Source of the DNA: Symbiodinium natans
Taxonomy: Eukaryota > Sar > Dinophyceae > Suessiales > Symbiodiniaceae
Direction of reading: 5' to 3'
DNA length: 64,000 bases
Assembly: GCA_905221605.1 (NCBI GenBank)
Contig: CAJNDS010002523.1
Location: 610,001 to 674,000 of the forward strand
Part shown: positions 21,462-34,737 of the stretch, one piece after another
Layout of the letters: every line of letters begins with the position of its first letter
How positions within the stretch are numbered: the stretch's first letter is position 1
Translations under genes and position numbers: made by a program
Notes under the pieces: model-generated
Seen by the model: only the letters and a program-made list of their open reading frames with translations
Told to the model about the DNA's origin: nothing
The model's database searches: none

Positions 21462-24400
21462 AAATGCTGTGGAGTGCTGTAAAAGGTATATAGAATCTGG
21501 CCCTCCTGCGTCGTCGTTGTTGGTACAGTGTTCAAGAACCTTCCCTTCCTGTGATTCGTTGTTTGGCAAATGTTCCAGTGTCGAAAAAATGAAAATCACA
21601 TGTGGCCAGTTTTGATGCGCCAGTAGAATATGTGCGAACGAGTCCCGAGAGCTCTCCCACCCTGGCCGTCATGTTGGTTCCAACTTACCTCGCAGAGCTC
21701 TGCTGGAAACATGAGAGCTCTATGAGGCTGGTCGCCCAGCGACTGTAGCCTTTTTTGTCCTGCGTAGATGTTGTACATCGGTCTTGAGCTTTCAACTCGA
21801 TGTCCTCAAAACCTGTCAAAGTTCGTGGCTGACCGACGTTTCCTCTGTCTTGCTGTTGTGGACAATGCGGACAAGCGAAGATGATGCAGCAGCTAAGGTT
21901 CACGGCACACGTGAAAGCTTAGTCTTGCTGCACTCTGTGTCGCGACTGTAAGGCATCTCTGCAGCAGCAATCTGTGTCCACTATTGAATGCAAGAAGGAT
22001 GAAAGCACACATGACTCAGCGATCCTTCGAAAATAGTGACTGAAGTTGATTGTAAGCACCTCACCGATGTATCCAGTACATGCCGGACTGCCGAGGCCTG
22101 TAGCATGGACAGGTTGTTAGACAGCCCAGGCGCTAGCAACATGGTCATATCCAGGATAAGACAGAGTAGGCATGAGAGAGGTAAAGTGCCTGAAACCAGA
22201 AGCAACAAAAATCGTACAGACACAGACCGCAGGCTCAGGCCTGTTCATCACGTCTGCACTGCTGGTTCGGATATCTTCGGGCCCCAATCAGGCTTCGAGT
22301 TGTCGATTGTCCGACTGTGGCCTGTAAGTTGCGGTGAGCAAGGCATGGCCAAGCCCATGCACAGCTCCCAAAGGGGGGGCTAAGCTGCGACTCATGCGAC
22401 CGCAGCGCGGCTCTTCTCAAAAGCGTTCTGAAAGCTGCTCGCAAGTTGCACCTGCTGATCTGTCTCGCAGTGCTGGCATATGAATAATTTTACCACTACG
22501 CGACCCGCCTTAGCCGGGGCCAGGCAACCCAAACCGGATCGCACACAGAAATGCGTTGGGGCGGTGGGGGGGTAACGGGAGGGGTGAGGTGGGGTACTGG
22601 TCCGAGGCCTCGGCGGACTTGCCAATAGCTGGTCCTTATTTGGCCGTGTTCACAGTGCAAATGTAGTGCAAGTGTAATTAGCATGGATGTGCAATCATTG
22701 TCGCGTATTGGGTGTTTGCAACGTGGCCGCGCCCAAGCCGCCCAAGTCTTGAGCGACAGAACAAGTCCAGTCTTCTGTACTGTCCAAGTACAGGACAGGC
22801 ACGCGGCATCACCATTAATCATCTATCTTGTCGTTCTCAAGAGGACATGCCGTCAATGAGATCCCAAGCATATTGTGGGTTTGACATTCATCTTGAACTG
22901 CAGAAGTTGCAAGGAAATGCACCGGTCCAGTAGCCGGCGAAAGCATCGGCAGCTGGTGTCTATTCAGACTATGCATGTGCTCTTCATTCGTTGTCCCTGT
23001 AGGTAGCTCCAGCCAAACACGGCCCCACGTTACTCCGTATCCGACGGTGCGCCATCTCAACCTCTCATGCCTCATGACATTCCGACTCTTCGACCTCGGT
23101 AGATAGCAGATTCACCGATGCTCGTGTGTTGGATGCCACCATTTCGCCCGACGGGGACATGCTCGACGAAGCGGCATTCTCAGTAAACAGAGGACTTGGG
23201 AGCCTGAGAGTCTAGCAATGTCACCAAGTTCAGTGTAGCAAGGTACCTTTCACGGTATGCGCCACGGGGCATTGATGGGCATTGCTCGCGTGCAAAGGCT
23301 TTGCCAGCTTCCCCTTCTCGGGATGTTCCGAGCCAAGCCGACACTGTCACGACTCACATCAGCGCTGCCAAGAAGGCTGGGAATGATCCGAAATGGGGGA
23401 AGCGTGAGAAGGCACATGGAGGGCAGCCAACGTGATCGCAGGCAGGAATTGACTTTCGTTCTTGTCTGGTTTGAGGGGTTCATTCGCATGACAACGCCTC
23501 GCCCACCTGCCCTGGCTTTCGTGGGTCCTGGCCGTCAAGTCGATTGAGTTGGGCGCGCGGCCGCAAGGCCGAGCGGAGTGGGAGCCCGATGCGGCGACAG
23601 ATATCGAAGAAGAGCATCCTTGAAGCACTGAGGGTATGACTCACATGTCGAGGGTTCGAGGGTCTTGCTCCAGTCGCATGGCTTGATGATACAGCTGCCC
23701 GAGGCAATCACAGCGACGTCAGCCGAGTCAGTTCCCTGGGATACAAGGAGCGCCCATTTGTTGAGACAGGTGTAGCTGGATGAATTAGACGATCACACTG
23801 CCGCCGCTCGAGGATTTGATGGATGGGCCTTCGGGCAGGCCTGGCACGCTGCAGAGCTTTGCGAAGCTGTCAACTGGTCGCAGTTTGCAGCTGGCGTGTC
23901 TAGCTGTGTAAGCCTGCGCAAGCCAGCATTCTGCGCATGGAGTTGGCAATCCATGCCCTGCGCCCTGCGAGTAAAGTCTGTTGCAGAAATCGATGGCTTG
24001 TAGCAGAAACCGTGCTCCGAAACCAATAACAGAAAATGCCGCGAGTGACAACGGAAACCAACATGGGAACGTTACAGAAATCAATGGCCGGTCGGAACGA
24101 AAGCCAACAGAAACCAAGAGAGAGAGAGAGAAGAGAGAAATGAAGGGCGGGAAAAGGACGAGGGTAGAACAAACTAACTGTGGGACAACCTCGGCCTAAT
24201 GTTGACGTCGCTTGAACCCCCCCCCCCCCCCCAGAATCCGTGTTGCGTCCGGGGAGTTTTCAGGGTGGTGAAGAAAAGGGAAGGGGTCTGGGGGTCTGGG
24301 GGAGGGTCTGTTGTCAAGAAGGGTAGGCTTGCTTTCAAGGCTTCTGCGATGCTCTTTGCGACCGTATTGTCATAGCACGGGCTCGTAACCCTTTCCGGAA

Positions 24401-27400
24401 TTTTTCGAGCCCCGGCGGATAAGGATTTAAATGGATTTAAGTAAAGAAACCGCTGCTTTGTGATCTCTTGCAGCTTCTGGCTTCGGGGGGTTTTAACTTA
24501 AGCCTCAGAGGCAGCCATTTAGCATTCTGGGCCTAGACGGCCTGTCTGCTTCTCTGAAAGCAAGGCTTTCTGCATCAAGCACGGCTTGGTCTAACCCCGT
24601 TCGGCCTTGTTTCCGTTTCGCTCCCTTTTGATTTCCGATACCGATACACCCCTCGCCCATACCTTTCGGTGGCGCTCGGCAATCAAACCGCAACAGCAGC
24701 AGCAAACAAACATTTTGTTCAGATACATGGGACCACACAAACGGTCAAGAACATAGCATGTGGAGCAACAACAGTGATCAACGACTGTGGCCTGCTCAAC
24801 TGCTGAGATGCCTGCGCACTTTGGGGTCTCTAAGAGTTGTGCTAGGGCATTGTCCGCGCTAAGCTCTTGAGCTCCAGGGCCTCGGCCGCATCAGCGGTGT
24901 CCAACACGGGCAAAGCGTTGCAGGCGGTGCCCCGGCAGACTCAAGTCAAAAGTGCACAGAGAGCGCTGGGAAGCCAAAGCTGCTGTAGCTGCTGTAGCCT
25001 AATGTATCTACTGCAGCCCCATTTCTGAAGCATGCGTTTCCGAAAGCATGCCTCCAGAATCAGAGCAGGCAGCCTTGATGCCTTGATGTCACTCACAACC
25101 TCCATAGATCAAGGCACCCAGCAAACCTCCAAGGCACAAGTGTGAGGGAACAAAATGCTTGGACGCAAGCGCCTGAATGATTGCGCTTTTTAAAAATCGT
25201 TGCCAACCCTTGAGACATCTTGCAGGTGAGAGGTTCAAGGTTGTCACAGATTCAGCGTTGCCGCAGTGATTTGTTGTTTTTGGGGGTTCCTGGCCGCCCT
25301 GCAGAGCTCTGAAAAACACCCTTGTTGTCGTTCTTCGCACGGCCAGCATGTCATTCTGAGGGCGAGCTCCGTGCCCTAGCAGCATCTGGCATTCCACGCG
25401 GGGCGTCAAATGTGGGACACTGTACATCGCTCCAAGGCAAGTCGCTCCGGAGTCTTCCGAGCCTCACACCACAAGAGGCATCCCTGCGGACACGTTGATG
25501 TGGCAGACTGGCAGAGTCAGAGTGCTAAAGACGGTTCCAAGATGCCAAAGCATGCCACCAACAGCTGAACAGGCGGAGGACGTTGTAGTTCCCCAGCGCA
25601 GCCTGACAAGGCTGGCTTAAGAATTGATGACCATCGAAAGATTGCGCAAACATGAGTGACCTTGGCCGTGCAGGGGTACCACAAGCGCACCCCTGCCACT
25701 GAAGCCCGAGAAAGCTTTGGCTTCCCTGACCATCTTCAAGAACTGCCGCGAGGCGTCGGTGGACTTTTTTTTTGCGCTTCCATGCGGGTAGCTTCTTTTG
25801 CTGCCTTTAACTCCTTATAAGCACTGGTTGGTACACATGGGAAAGTTGCACAGTCTCTTGAAATCTGCCTTTTGATTGGCCAGTCCTTCTTCTACCAGTT
25901 GGCTACCCTCGGTGAGCAGGTGCGTCTCAGAGGTGGCCAGGACCTCAGAAATCTCAGTTGAAATCGTTGAAATCTCGCCATTCTCGCAAAATCATTTTGA
26001 GCAAAGAAGAATCGTGAGGGCACAGTTTTTTGTCCGAGGAGAGTTCCGAGAACTACGAGGATCACGAGGCCGCCATCCAAAGAAAAGTGAGAGAACCGTG
26101 ACATTCACACTAGAAGAATCTGTTGGATTCTTTAGAAGTTGGAACTTGAGGATCTCGCTTTCGTGGGACGTGCTAATTTCCATGAACTTCTTGTCGGCAC
26201 AGGCCAGAGGACAATCAGCGATTCAGCAAGCCACCGAGTCCTCTGGAGAGCATGAGCATTGCAAAGCTACTGTAGGTCACAGCACATGTTGATAAGAAGC
26301 TGATAATCATCTCCCGGACCGGCATGAGTCGGCATGAGAGGCTAGCTGAGGCTGCACTTAGCCAAGCTGAACACGTTGCCCCAATGAACGTTTACTCGCG
26401 GACTCATGGTCTCAAGTGCCAAGCTCCTCTGTTTTCGCCTGCGAGTCGCCGTTGCTGAGGGCAAGCAAGCAGCTGCAGCGGTTGTTCTCAGCGGCACCTT
26501 CCGTGCCTTGGACCGAAAGCACGAGTCGGCAAAGCACCAATTGAATGCCGCTACGTTGTGCATGGTTTGAGCAAACCGAGGCAAGCATAAATACACACCA
26601 CAGCCAGCCGAATCGCGAGAGGGCACCGCGAAGCAGGGGTTTGACCTGAGGTACTGCAAGCCAGCTAATCAGCCAGCAACAGGAGGTACTCGAAGGAAGT
26701 TAGGGAATCATGCGTTCTGGAGTCAGGATTCAAGCGAGGCCAGTTTGAAAGAAGCAAGGTTCCAAGAATGCAAAAAAAATGTGGCAGAGTATCTTTCTTC
26801 TGCACAAAGAAACATCATGTCAAGTCACAGACTGCAGCTGTCGGGTGCCACCATGTGAGAGAGGTGGCGACATGCCACGACATGCTGGCATGCTAAGAAC
26901 GGGAATGAAAGGTGAGCGAAGGCTGAATGTATTGCGGGCAACTAAGAAGCTGCATGGAGACATGTCTAGTCAAGTGTGACATCACAGCTCATCTGGCTTC
27001 TCAGTTGTCAGTGAGAGCGTTACGATAAGAATTTAATCGAATATATCAGTTATGGCCACGTCGGCCACGTATTCGACAGTCGTGTCCGCAACCTGAAGGT
27101 GCCCTCGATTTTCAGTTTTTTGATATGTTGATCCGTTCTGCGATCAGCACCTGCAAACCCAGATGAGAAAGGTTGCGACGACAGGGAGTCCTGAAGAACA
27201 TTCTGAGCCTGCAAAATTCGCCATAACTTTCGTTTTCTGTCACGCCAAGAGAGAAGTTTTGTCTTGGATTGGTTTTTAGCATGTCTGAGCTGAAGTTGTA
27301 CCGGCTCGCAGTGGGGTTCCCTTCAAGGGTGTCCCTTGGACGCTTCCTTGGGTTTGTGGGGCCCGCTACGGCACTCCCTGCAAGCCTGGGAAGTGGATTA

Positions 27401-30400
27401 GACCGCACCCGAGGCAATTTGGGGTAGAGTGGGCCGTGTGCCGGCATAGCCAGGCCCAGGATGCAGGGGTTTGGGGCCCTGGGCTACCCGACCGAATCAA
27501 TCTGAACCCGAAGCAAGCTGAGTTTGCTAAATCGAAAGAATCAGCGTGCTAATTCAGTTTAATGCACGTTATCAACTGCTGGCCGTCGGGCTGGGGCCAC
27601 GACTTCCTTTCCAAGCGTCATGTGTCGATGCATTCTCATCAGTTCAGCTTAGCTCTCGACTCCCAGCTGGCTTTTGAGTACCCGTTGGCATAGATGCCGT
27701 TTGCGCACGTTCAGTTCTGAGATTCCGTAACCTCTCATTGCCTCGTTGGCAGCGAGGCGTGGAAGTGAATGGCGTCGTGACGGACGAGCTGAGCTCTGGC
27801 CAGGCAAAGAGCTGTGAAATGCAGCAGCTGTGGCAGGACCTGCTTGAAGGTGCCTAGGGAGGCTTAGTGTAGCGGAACGAAGCAGTGTGTCTGGGGACTC
27901 GCATAATCCCGAAATCGTCATCACTGAAGATTGTAGCCCTGCGAAGATTCCAGAGGGATGCAATGAACACGCCGTGCCCAGTTTCCTGTGTCCTGAACCA
28001 TGCAAACTGAGTGTTAGTCGTTGTAGTCGCGCCGTACTGGATAGTAGTAATAGTAGCGGCTGGGCTAGCCGATAAGGATTATCCGGCCGACGAAGTCTAC
28101 AGTTTTGAGGGGTCGACACCTCCAGGACTAAACGGGTGTCCTCAGCCGGCATCATTTATCCAGAACGGGCCTGATCTCGAGTGCTTTGTCATGGCCTGTG
28201 GGAATTTATCCAGCCTATACCGGGCAGAAGCGTGATGACCGGGGGCGGGGTGCCTGGTAAGATGACAAAGATAGGTTAGCACTGAAGGTCAGGCTGCGTG
28301 ATATCATCCAGGTCGTAGGTGCAAGAAGGAAGATTTCGAAGGCCAAGCTGTGGTCAGGAATCTCCTCGATGTTGCCTTGGCATCTCCCTCATCTCCACAG
28401 CTCGCCAAACAAGGAACACGGAAGGTCGGGAAGATGCGTAAGAGCGAAGTCCTTCGATCCGCCTGGCCGCTGCTAAGCTCACGTGTTTCCGTCTCTGGAG
28501 GAACCTGCCCCAGGGTGCGGTGGGAACACTTGCATGCTGAAACTAAGTCGCGAACAAACAACCAACCCAGACACCGCGCCCGTCTCCGAAGGCAAACAAG
28601 GCAGACAAGCAAGCCACAGCATGAGCCACAGCATAGTGGCATAGGGCCTTGCCGGCACAGTGCCATGACGTGCTCAAAGGCAGTGAGCCGCACTTGCAGC
28701 GTCTTGGAATAGAAGGCCTTTAGGGAAAGGCAACAGGCAGAGTCAAATCGCAGCATGGACGTGACAAAGCCCTTTCGGAGTTCCTTGAGTCTTGGGGTGT
28801 CAGCTGGATACTTCGTGCATGCCGCACGGGCAAAGAAAATGGAGCAATTTCATACATGTCCTCCGACGCCCTTGAAACAAAAAAACCTAGTACTTCCAGG
28901 GGCCCAAAAGAATTTAGCAACAGAGATTCTTGACCCAACCCCACAGCCATGATTAGGCGCAGAAATTCACTAAATGAACTTGCCAAACTGTGGCCCTTGC
29001 GAAATCACAATGTTTGTATCTGGCAAATTGCACCGAGGACATCCGAACACCAATGGCCAATGGAACCTGTCTGGAAAAACCTTCGACTAGAGTGAGCTTG
29101 AGACTGACTTGGTAAGCCAGATTCAGAGGTGGCGCGGTGGCACACTTTCAAACAATTGGAGGGATTTGGAGGGGAAATCCGGAGTTGAGGTGCCAGGAAA
29201 CCATACGTTACCAAACTTTTGATAGAAGGCAAGCTCGCAGGAAATCGACCGAGGCATGTGTTGCTCACTGCACACATTGTTACACAATGTTTTTGAACGC
29301 AGCTGAAGCCAAGCATGCAAGAAATCAAAAGACCTGGAGTCATTAGCAGAGCTAGTAAGCATTAACAAGCAGCTAGTACTAGTAGTGTACTAGTACTGGA
29401 GTCACTACAGTCAGATACTGCGCGTCTGCTGTTTGGATCTTGGAGCGAGCAGGCTTTCGGCTTTGCGGACGTCATGGCTCTAGGCGTCCACGGGTTTGAA
29501 CAGCCTTTTTTGACACCATTCAGGTGAAGTACTTAGACTGGCAGACTTGAGCAGTGCTTAGACGTAGTCTAGAAGGACCCTCAAGGCCTTGGCTGCGGTA
29601 GTTCTCCAAAATTGGTCCAATGTGTGCTGATGCACATCTCACTCCTGCCAGGCATGCATAGCCATGGTGGTCACCGTCTCCCCACACCCGGCATGGCTTC
29701 TTGGCTGATCAAAAGACCGGCCAGAGCCGCTGCCCAAGACGTTAGATGCAATTGACGTGAGGTCTCTCTTCGTGCCACGACGAAGGCAATGGGCAATGGG
29801 TATGTGTGGGGCACATGTGGGAGCGCTTGGTCTTATCGAGCCACATAGCAGGAACAACGAGAAGGTTTTTCTGGTACTGTAAGCGAGTCGATGAACATGA
29901 TATGTGACTTGCAGACGACGAGCTTTCTGTCACGAGCAAACTCGCGTGTGGGTTTGAGTTTGATTTGAGCTGTGAGGATCACGGCCCCACAAACACGGTG
30001 CGCTTGCCGTGCTGTCCCTGCGCTTAGAAAGCATGCAACAGTGTTGGCATCGCACATTCGTGTGTGCCCTTTCCACGAGATGTTTGGAGCAAGGCCCTGA
30101 ATGCTGAGGTTGCTTCCTGATACGTGCCGGTGCTGTACGGAGAGTGATGCAAGAGCTGCCAGCAGAGCAGGCAATGTCGAATTGACGACATTGGCAAAGC
30201 ATGTGCAAAGCAAGAGATGCCGTTCACAGATGTTCACAGTATCTATGGCATTTCTGTGGATTCTGTGGTTTCTTTTGCAGGCCGGACTGGAGCCTTTGAT
30301 GGAGGTTCTGAGTTTCTGGCTCAGGGTTTGGGACATGAAGGTTTGAGCGAGGACAAGGTTGATATGTGAACTGGCCGAATGTACCAAGGTCACAAGGGGA

Positions 30401-30837
30401 AAAGCAACGACTTCCTCAAACCACTGCTGACGCCTGTCAGCCTGTCTTTGACTGCAAAGAGCGAAAGTGTGTGTGTGTGTGCCACGCATGACTAACTTAA
30501 TTCCACCACCTCGTAAAGATTTGCTTGCCAGTGCTGTGCGCACGCCACGGTCAGGCCAGGTTACGGTACGCTGAACCATACGTAAGAATCCCGAACCTCA
30601 AACTGGGGTTTTTGGGAGCTTCTTGTGAAAACACCTCCACAAATTCAGGTACCCTTGGTTTCATAGTCCAATTCCAACTTATTCAATTGAGGAGCAGGCG
30701 CCGCTCCTCAGTTTCTTTATGGGCGTTCCCACCACCGCCTCGGCTTTAAACGAACTAGCTCCTCAATTTCACTAACTTAAGAAGTCCAGCCCCTTCATTT
30801 CAAAGGTTCGAAAACAATGCTGTCACTGTACCCGCAG
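21462..30837. other. 9.4 kb without a supported gene
   Basis: Nothing recognised. Exon-like stretches: + 23105-23190 (VLDATISPDGDMLDEAAF, then TCA|GTAAAC); minus 25427-25089 (ends LCLGGLLGALIYGG, possible membrane segment); + 28071-28235 (DKDYPADEVYSFEGSTPPGL); + 28350-28500. The minus frame 30579-29833 (248 codons) is the longest, without motifs. Repeats: poly-C at 24219-24233; CAGAAATCxATGGC twice near 23984 and 24075; CCGATACCGATAC at about 24638. Confidence 0.4.
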
Positions 30838-30986
30838 GATGGTACTTGTGTGGAAGCTGTTGCCATAAGGACTGTGCTGAAGTGCAACGAAGCTGCCAGG
30901 CCACATGTGTCACGGCCCAAGGAACCCTCGTCAAAGCACACATCTTTAGCTGGTTCCCTGAACCCAAAAACTCTCAAAAACACTAG
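30838..30986 (+). CDS. cysteine-rich exon, unknown
   Basis: After CCGCAG, reads WYLCGSCCHKDCAEVQRSCQ and ATCVTAQGTLVKAHIFSWF to a TAG at 30984. Six cysteines in about 25 residues suggest a metal-binding or disulphide module. A minus frame (31160-30795) overlaps and is also open, so the strand is not settled. Confidence 0.33.
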
Positions 30987-32543
30987 TTTTCGAGTGCCAG
31001 TCAGGCTACGCTGCTCGACAAGGCCAACTAGGGCAAGGGATGTGCATCTACATATATAGTACATATAGACTTGTAGAGGCAGTTCGAAGCCTACACATAT
31101 TGTTAGATAAGTAGATAGATAGATAGCTAGCTGCGCATGCGGCAGCTGCGCTTGTAGCATGTCCGACGTTCTGCCAGAGCATTCGCCTTGGGAATGCAGG
31201 CATCTTTTCTGTGAAGGGGAGCAGGTCGTGATGCAAGGGAAGAGGACAGAGGCTTTCTACACATTGCACTTCGCTAGCTGGGAGGACGGAGCTTTGGCAT
31301 GCTGAACTCCTTGGTGTGCAGATTGAAAAAAGGAGATTTGAGGGCCTGGTGCTGGTCCGCCGTGGTCTCTTGTCCTTGCAGATCAATGGTGTGGAGGCAG
31401 TGAGAGAACTTTGATGATCTTTGGAAGCGCACATAATTGACAGTCTTAAGATGTCTTACGTGTCTTACTCGTAAGAATTGGCGCTTAGAAAGTGTGGGAT
31501 GGTGGATGGGGATGCTGCAGGCGCGCCGCATCTCTGCGGGCCAGGCTGGCACTGGACATCAGCAAGAAGCTCTTGCTCCCCCCCACACGTCAAATTAGTT
31601 GCCGAAGTTTTGCGTCAATTCTCATTGCGTTATGATCCTCCGCTCTCATTTTCTTCTCTCTTCCTCTCTTCTTTTCTCTCCCTCCTCGTACACCACAGGC
31701 ACAAGACACGTATGTCAGCGCTGGTGGGAACTCGTCACACTGGAAAAAACAAGAGAGCTGAGTTAAAACGGCTTGCTTCACGCGTTTATAAACTCGGAGG
31801 GGTGGTCCGCCGGGCATTTTCCGATCTCTGCTGCTACATTGAATAGTTGGCATTTCCCCAGCTTAAATGACTGTCAGGGCTGTGCTACCTTCCGAGTAAG
31901 TACACCTAAAAGTCATTCAAAAAAAGCAGGCCCTCGCGATGTCCAGCATTGCGCGGCAGGGGTTTCCAAATTTATGATTAAGGCTCGTGCTCACATAGAT
32001 CATAAGTCACCTCTGCTCCCGCAGGCACCACCAGCCTGGGCTCGGCAAGCTTCATTGGCAAAAGTGTGGATCCGCTCCTTCGTAAAGTCCTGGGTGCGAG
32101 CCGGGCTGGGTTGGAACGCAGCGGTTCTTATGGTTCTTGTTCTGATTGGTAGCCCAACGTACAGTACCACTGCTGGGGAGCCACGCGTGACCCGGGACCC
32201 TCTGGCGTCGAGGGACATCCCCGGACTTCTAGTATGAGCTTTTGACCCTGCTTCCGTTCAGGGTCCCGGCACCTCAGCATATCTGAGCCGTGGGCATCCA
32301 CAAGTGGCATGTGCAACCTCTCGTAGTTATAGTCCTTCCGCATCTCACTCACTTCACTCACCAATCGGATTCATTAACTCCCTCTATTTCGCTCCTTCTC
32401 CAAACTCGCTCACTCACCAAACTATAGTATAGCACTCCCCAAACTGACGCTCACGTTCCGAACATGCTCTCTCACCAATCGCACCAAACTCGATCTTTTG
32501 CTTCTTCTTTTCCGTGTTCATCTCCTGTTTTGCATTGCAAAAG
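30987..32543. other. mostly unassigned; short (GATA)n and one exon-like stretch
   Basis: (GATA)n-like repeat at 31104-31126. A + stretch at 32025-32093 after CCGCAG reads TTSLGSASFIGKSVDPLLRK and ends at GG|GTGCGAG, a plausible small exon. At 32340-32475 the DNA is a low-complexity CTCACTCACC-type repeat. Confidence 0.35.
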
Positions 32544-32947
32544 GCAGACATGTGGGAAGGCCCGTTCCTTGATCTCAGCTTCAAGACGTTTTCGTTGGTG
32601 CAGGTCGTTGGTGAGGATGTGCTGCTGAATGTCTCCGCAAAGTGGAGGCCCGCGTGCAGGAAAGAGCATGCTTCATGAGATGCAGCATGGCCTTCGTGAG
32701 CCGTCAGCTACGCGTGCGAACCAATTTGCCCTTGTCCACTCTCCACCTCACACACCACAAGTTTCTGCAGGTCACTGCACAGGGCTACTGTACTTCAGAT
32801 GCGTTCGACTCGTGTATGTGGCTGCCAGCATGGGAGGTACAGCTTAGTTTGCTTGTCCTTCTGTGACATCGTCATCCTCCATCGTAGAGCATTCGCTGCC
32901 GCTGCCTGACACTTGGAAGATTTGTGCCCTGCGACATCAATGAATGA
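32544..32947 (+). CDS. three candidate exons, unknown protein
   Basis: 32544-32678 follows a short AAAAG and reads ADMWEGPFLDLSFKTFSLVQ then VVGEDVLLNVSAKW. 32771-32836 follows TTTCTGCAG, reads VTAQGYCTSDAFDSCMWLPA in phase 0 and ends GGGAG|GTACAG. 32888-32947 follows TCGTAG, continues in phase 0 with SIRCRCLTLGRFVPCDINE and ends in TGA. The second and third are phase compatible and would be joined over a 51-nt intron. No family is recognised. Confidence 0.38.
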
Positions 32948-33389
32948 TTCGTCCCGAGCGAATTCAGGTGAAGAATGTCAAAGCGCCAGGCAATTCAGAG
33001 GACTCGCATTTTTGTGGAAACATGGCTCCTCATTCCTCATTGCTTGCATCCAACGCAAACATTTTCCGGTTACAGTCTTCATCTCGCAGCAACTCTCTTC
33101 CTCCACACTGTTGCCACAGTACTCCTGCGTTTGAATATATTCAAAAGTCCCTGACAGGAGAGTCAAGAGTGTCAGCGCCTGCTCTCGCTCCTCGAGGGTC
33201 AGTGGAAAGAGGACGCCGAATGCAGAGCAAGCTGGAGCGGCAGGAGTCTTCACCCAAACGTGCCTTGAGACAAGGAGGCGGTTGTTGCTTCTCCGCCGCT
33301 CTTCCATGGATTCGACAACAAGTTCCTGAGCGGCTCGGATGGGCTTGTGGAAGAACAGCCTTGCCACTCAGGGAGTTACAAATTTCTTG

Positions 33390-33825
33390 AGCTCAGGCCT
33401 CCTCCCACAGCTTGTGGAGATTCTCGGCTTCATTCCTTGGTCGCGCGATGTTCCATTGAAAGCTTGTGTGCGCTTGCCTGAACAGACCACAGAAAGTGCC
33501 CTCGGCCGCGACGCTGGCGCCAAAAGTTTCTCTGAATCGCAACATCTTTCTGATCTACAATACAATACACCTTTGCGCATGCAGCCGAGGATGCGAGTAG
33601 TGCTGCCAGAGAACGAAATTTGGTCATCCACTTCACAGGAGTCACTGCCTTGACCAGCCTTGCAGTGCAGTTTGATAAGTAAGGAGTTTGCAGGCCCAGA
33701 GGACCACCCATCACCAGCAGAGCGAGCGGTATTACCTTTCAGATACCTGGCCAGGACGAGTGCCCAGAGTTCTCGCTCTTCTTCCTTCTGAAAGGGTCTG
33801 CCGAGGAGCTGGCAACATCAGAATC
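33390..33825 (+). CDS. three phase-matched exons, unknown protein
   Basis: The first segment reads LPQLVEILGFIPWSRDVPLK and ends in phase 1 at AAAA|GTTTCT (33525). Exon 33585-33678 follows CATGCAG, completes the codon, reads RNLVIHFTGVTALTSLAVQF and ends in phase 2 at a strong donor, AA|GTAAGG. Exon 33721-33825 follows CAGCAG, completes AA+A, reads ITFQIPGQDECPEFSLFFLL and ends in phase 2 at another strong donor, TC|GTAAGA. Two consensus donors and matching phases make this one of the better unnamed genes. The first intron would be 59 nt and the second 42 nt. The fold looks beta-rich; I cannot name it. Confidence 0.52.
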
Positions 33826-34138
33826 GTAAGAGTCACCTGCAGAGAAGTGCGAAGAGCTCGAAAATGCTCGAAGGAGATCTTGCCAGCCCAGCGCAAGCGC
33901 AGAGGAAATGCCCCGCAACTGCATTGGACATTGCTCAATTTATAGGGAGGCTTTTCGTTGAGACACATGCTGAGTCGGATGTGAAAGCGCTCGCAGTTTG
34001 TGCCTGAAGGTCAATGCAGAGATCCAGGCTGGACTCCGTGAGTCTTGTGTTGCCCAGAGCTGAAGCAGATTTGGAGCGAAGCTTCGTCTTGATGAACACC
34101 TTAAGGATGTCCACGTACCCTGACACAGTTGCTGTCAG

Positions 34139-34519
34139 ATCGGCACTTACAAGGAAACCGAGGCCAAGCGGCTACAGAATCTTCAACAACGTGTCGGCGA
34201 TGTCGTTGAAAACGAGGGAGAGGGAGAGAAGGACACAGCGACAAAATGCAGAGTTGTTTTTGGTAGCCAGCATGCTGGACTGTTTGACCATCACGCGTCT
34301 AGACAGTGTCGTGAATGCCGCTTGAGGCCGACAGCAAGGGTGAAGAATCATGTCGATGGCACAACCATCAAAGAGCCCGTGCTTCCCGAGCTTGCTATAC
34401 TAGGTTTGCCTGTGTCATGCAACAAGGAACTCGGATGTCCGAAGTGTGCCACATCAATGCTTGTTTGTACTCAGAGACAGCCGAAATCGGCTGAGCACAT
34501 TATTGCTGGTTCATGCTGA
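34139..34519 (+). CDS. large candidate exon with two CxxC pairs
   Basis: After CTGTCAG, 126 codons are open to a TGA at 34517. It begins with a charged helix, YKETEAKRLQNLQQRVGDVV, then an acidic stretch, and has CREC and CPKC about 43 residues apart, a possible zinc site. It lies 314 bases downstream of the preceding exon set on the same strand and may be its 3' end, but the intervening junctions were not resolved. The minus frame opposite the upstream part (34126-33935) is also protein-like. Confidence 0.42.
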   Translation: MGTYKETEAKRLQNLQQRVGDVVENEGEGEKDTATKCRVVFGSQHAGLFDHHASRQCRECRLRPTARVKNHVDGTTIKEPVLPELAILGLPVSCNKELGCPKCATSMLVCTQRQPKSAEHIIAGSC

Positions 34520-34737
34520 CGAGTTCATGTTTCATGGTGGTAGTGATCTCGGGAAAAGGGCCGTCAGAGGCTTGCTAGGCTTGCTAGGCCTGAGCAAGAC
34601 AGCAGAGTGAGGTATTGTGGGAAAGATATACTTTAGCCGAAATATGTTCATCGACGGAAGTGTTCAGATGATGGAGCCACGGATGAGGAAAGGAGTGAAA
34701 GGCTAGTGAAAGGCGGGTCCGTTGCGAGAAGCCTTCA

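Noticed and set aside
24119-24143. GAGAGAGA tract as a regulatory element
   Set aside because: Simple repeat without nearby gene start.
29833-30579. Minus frame of 248 codons as a gene
   Set aside because: Longest unexplained minus frame, but it has no motif, no clear domain pattern, and in this DNA frames of this length occur by chance or antisense to exons. The region is kept as unassigned.
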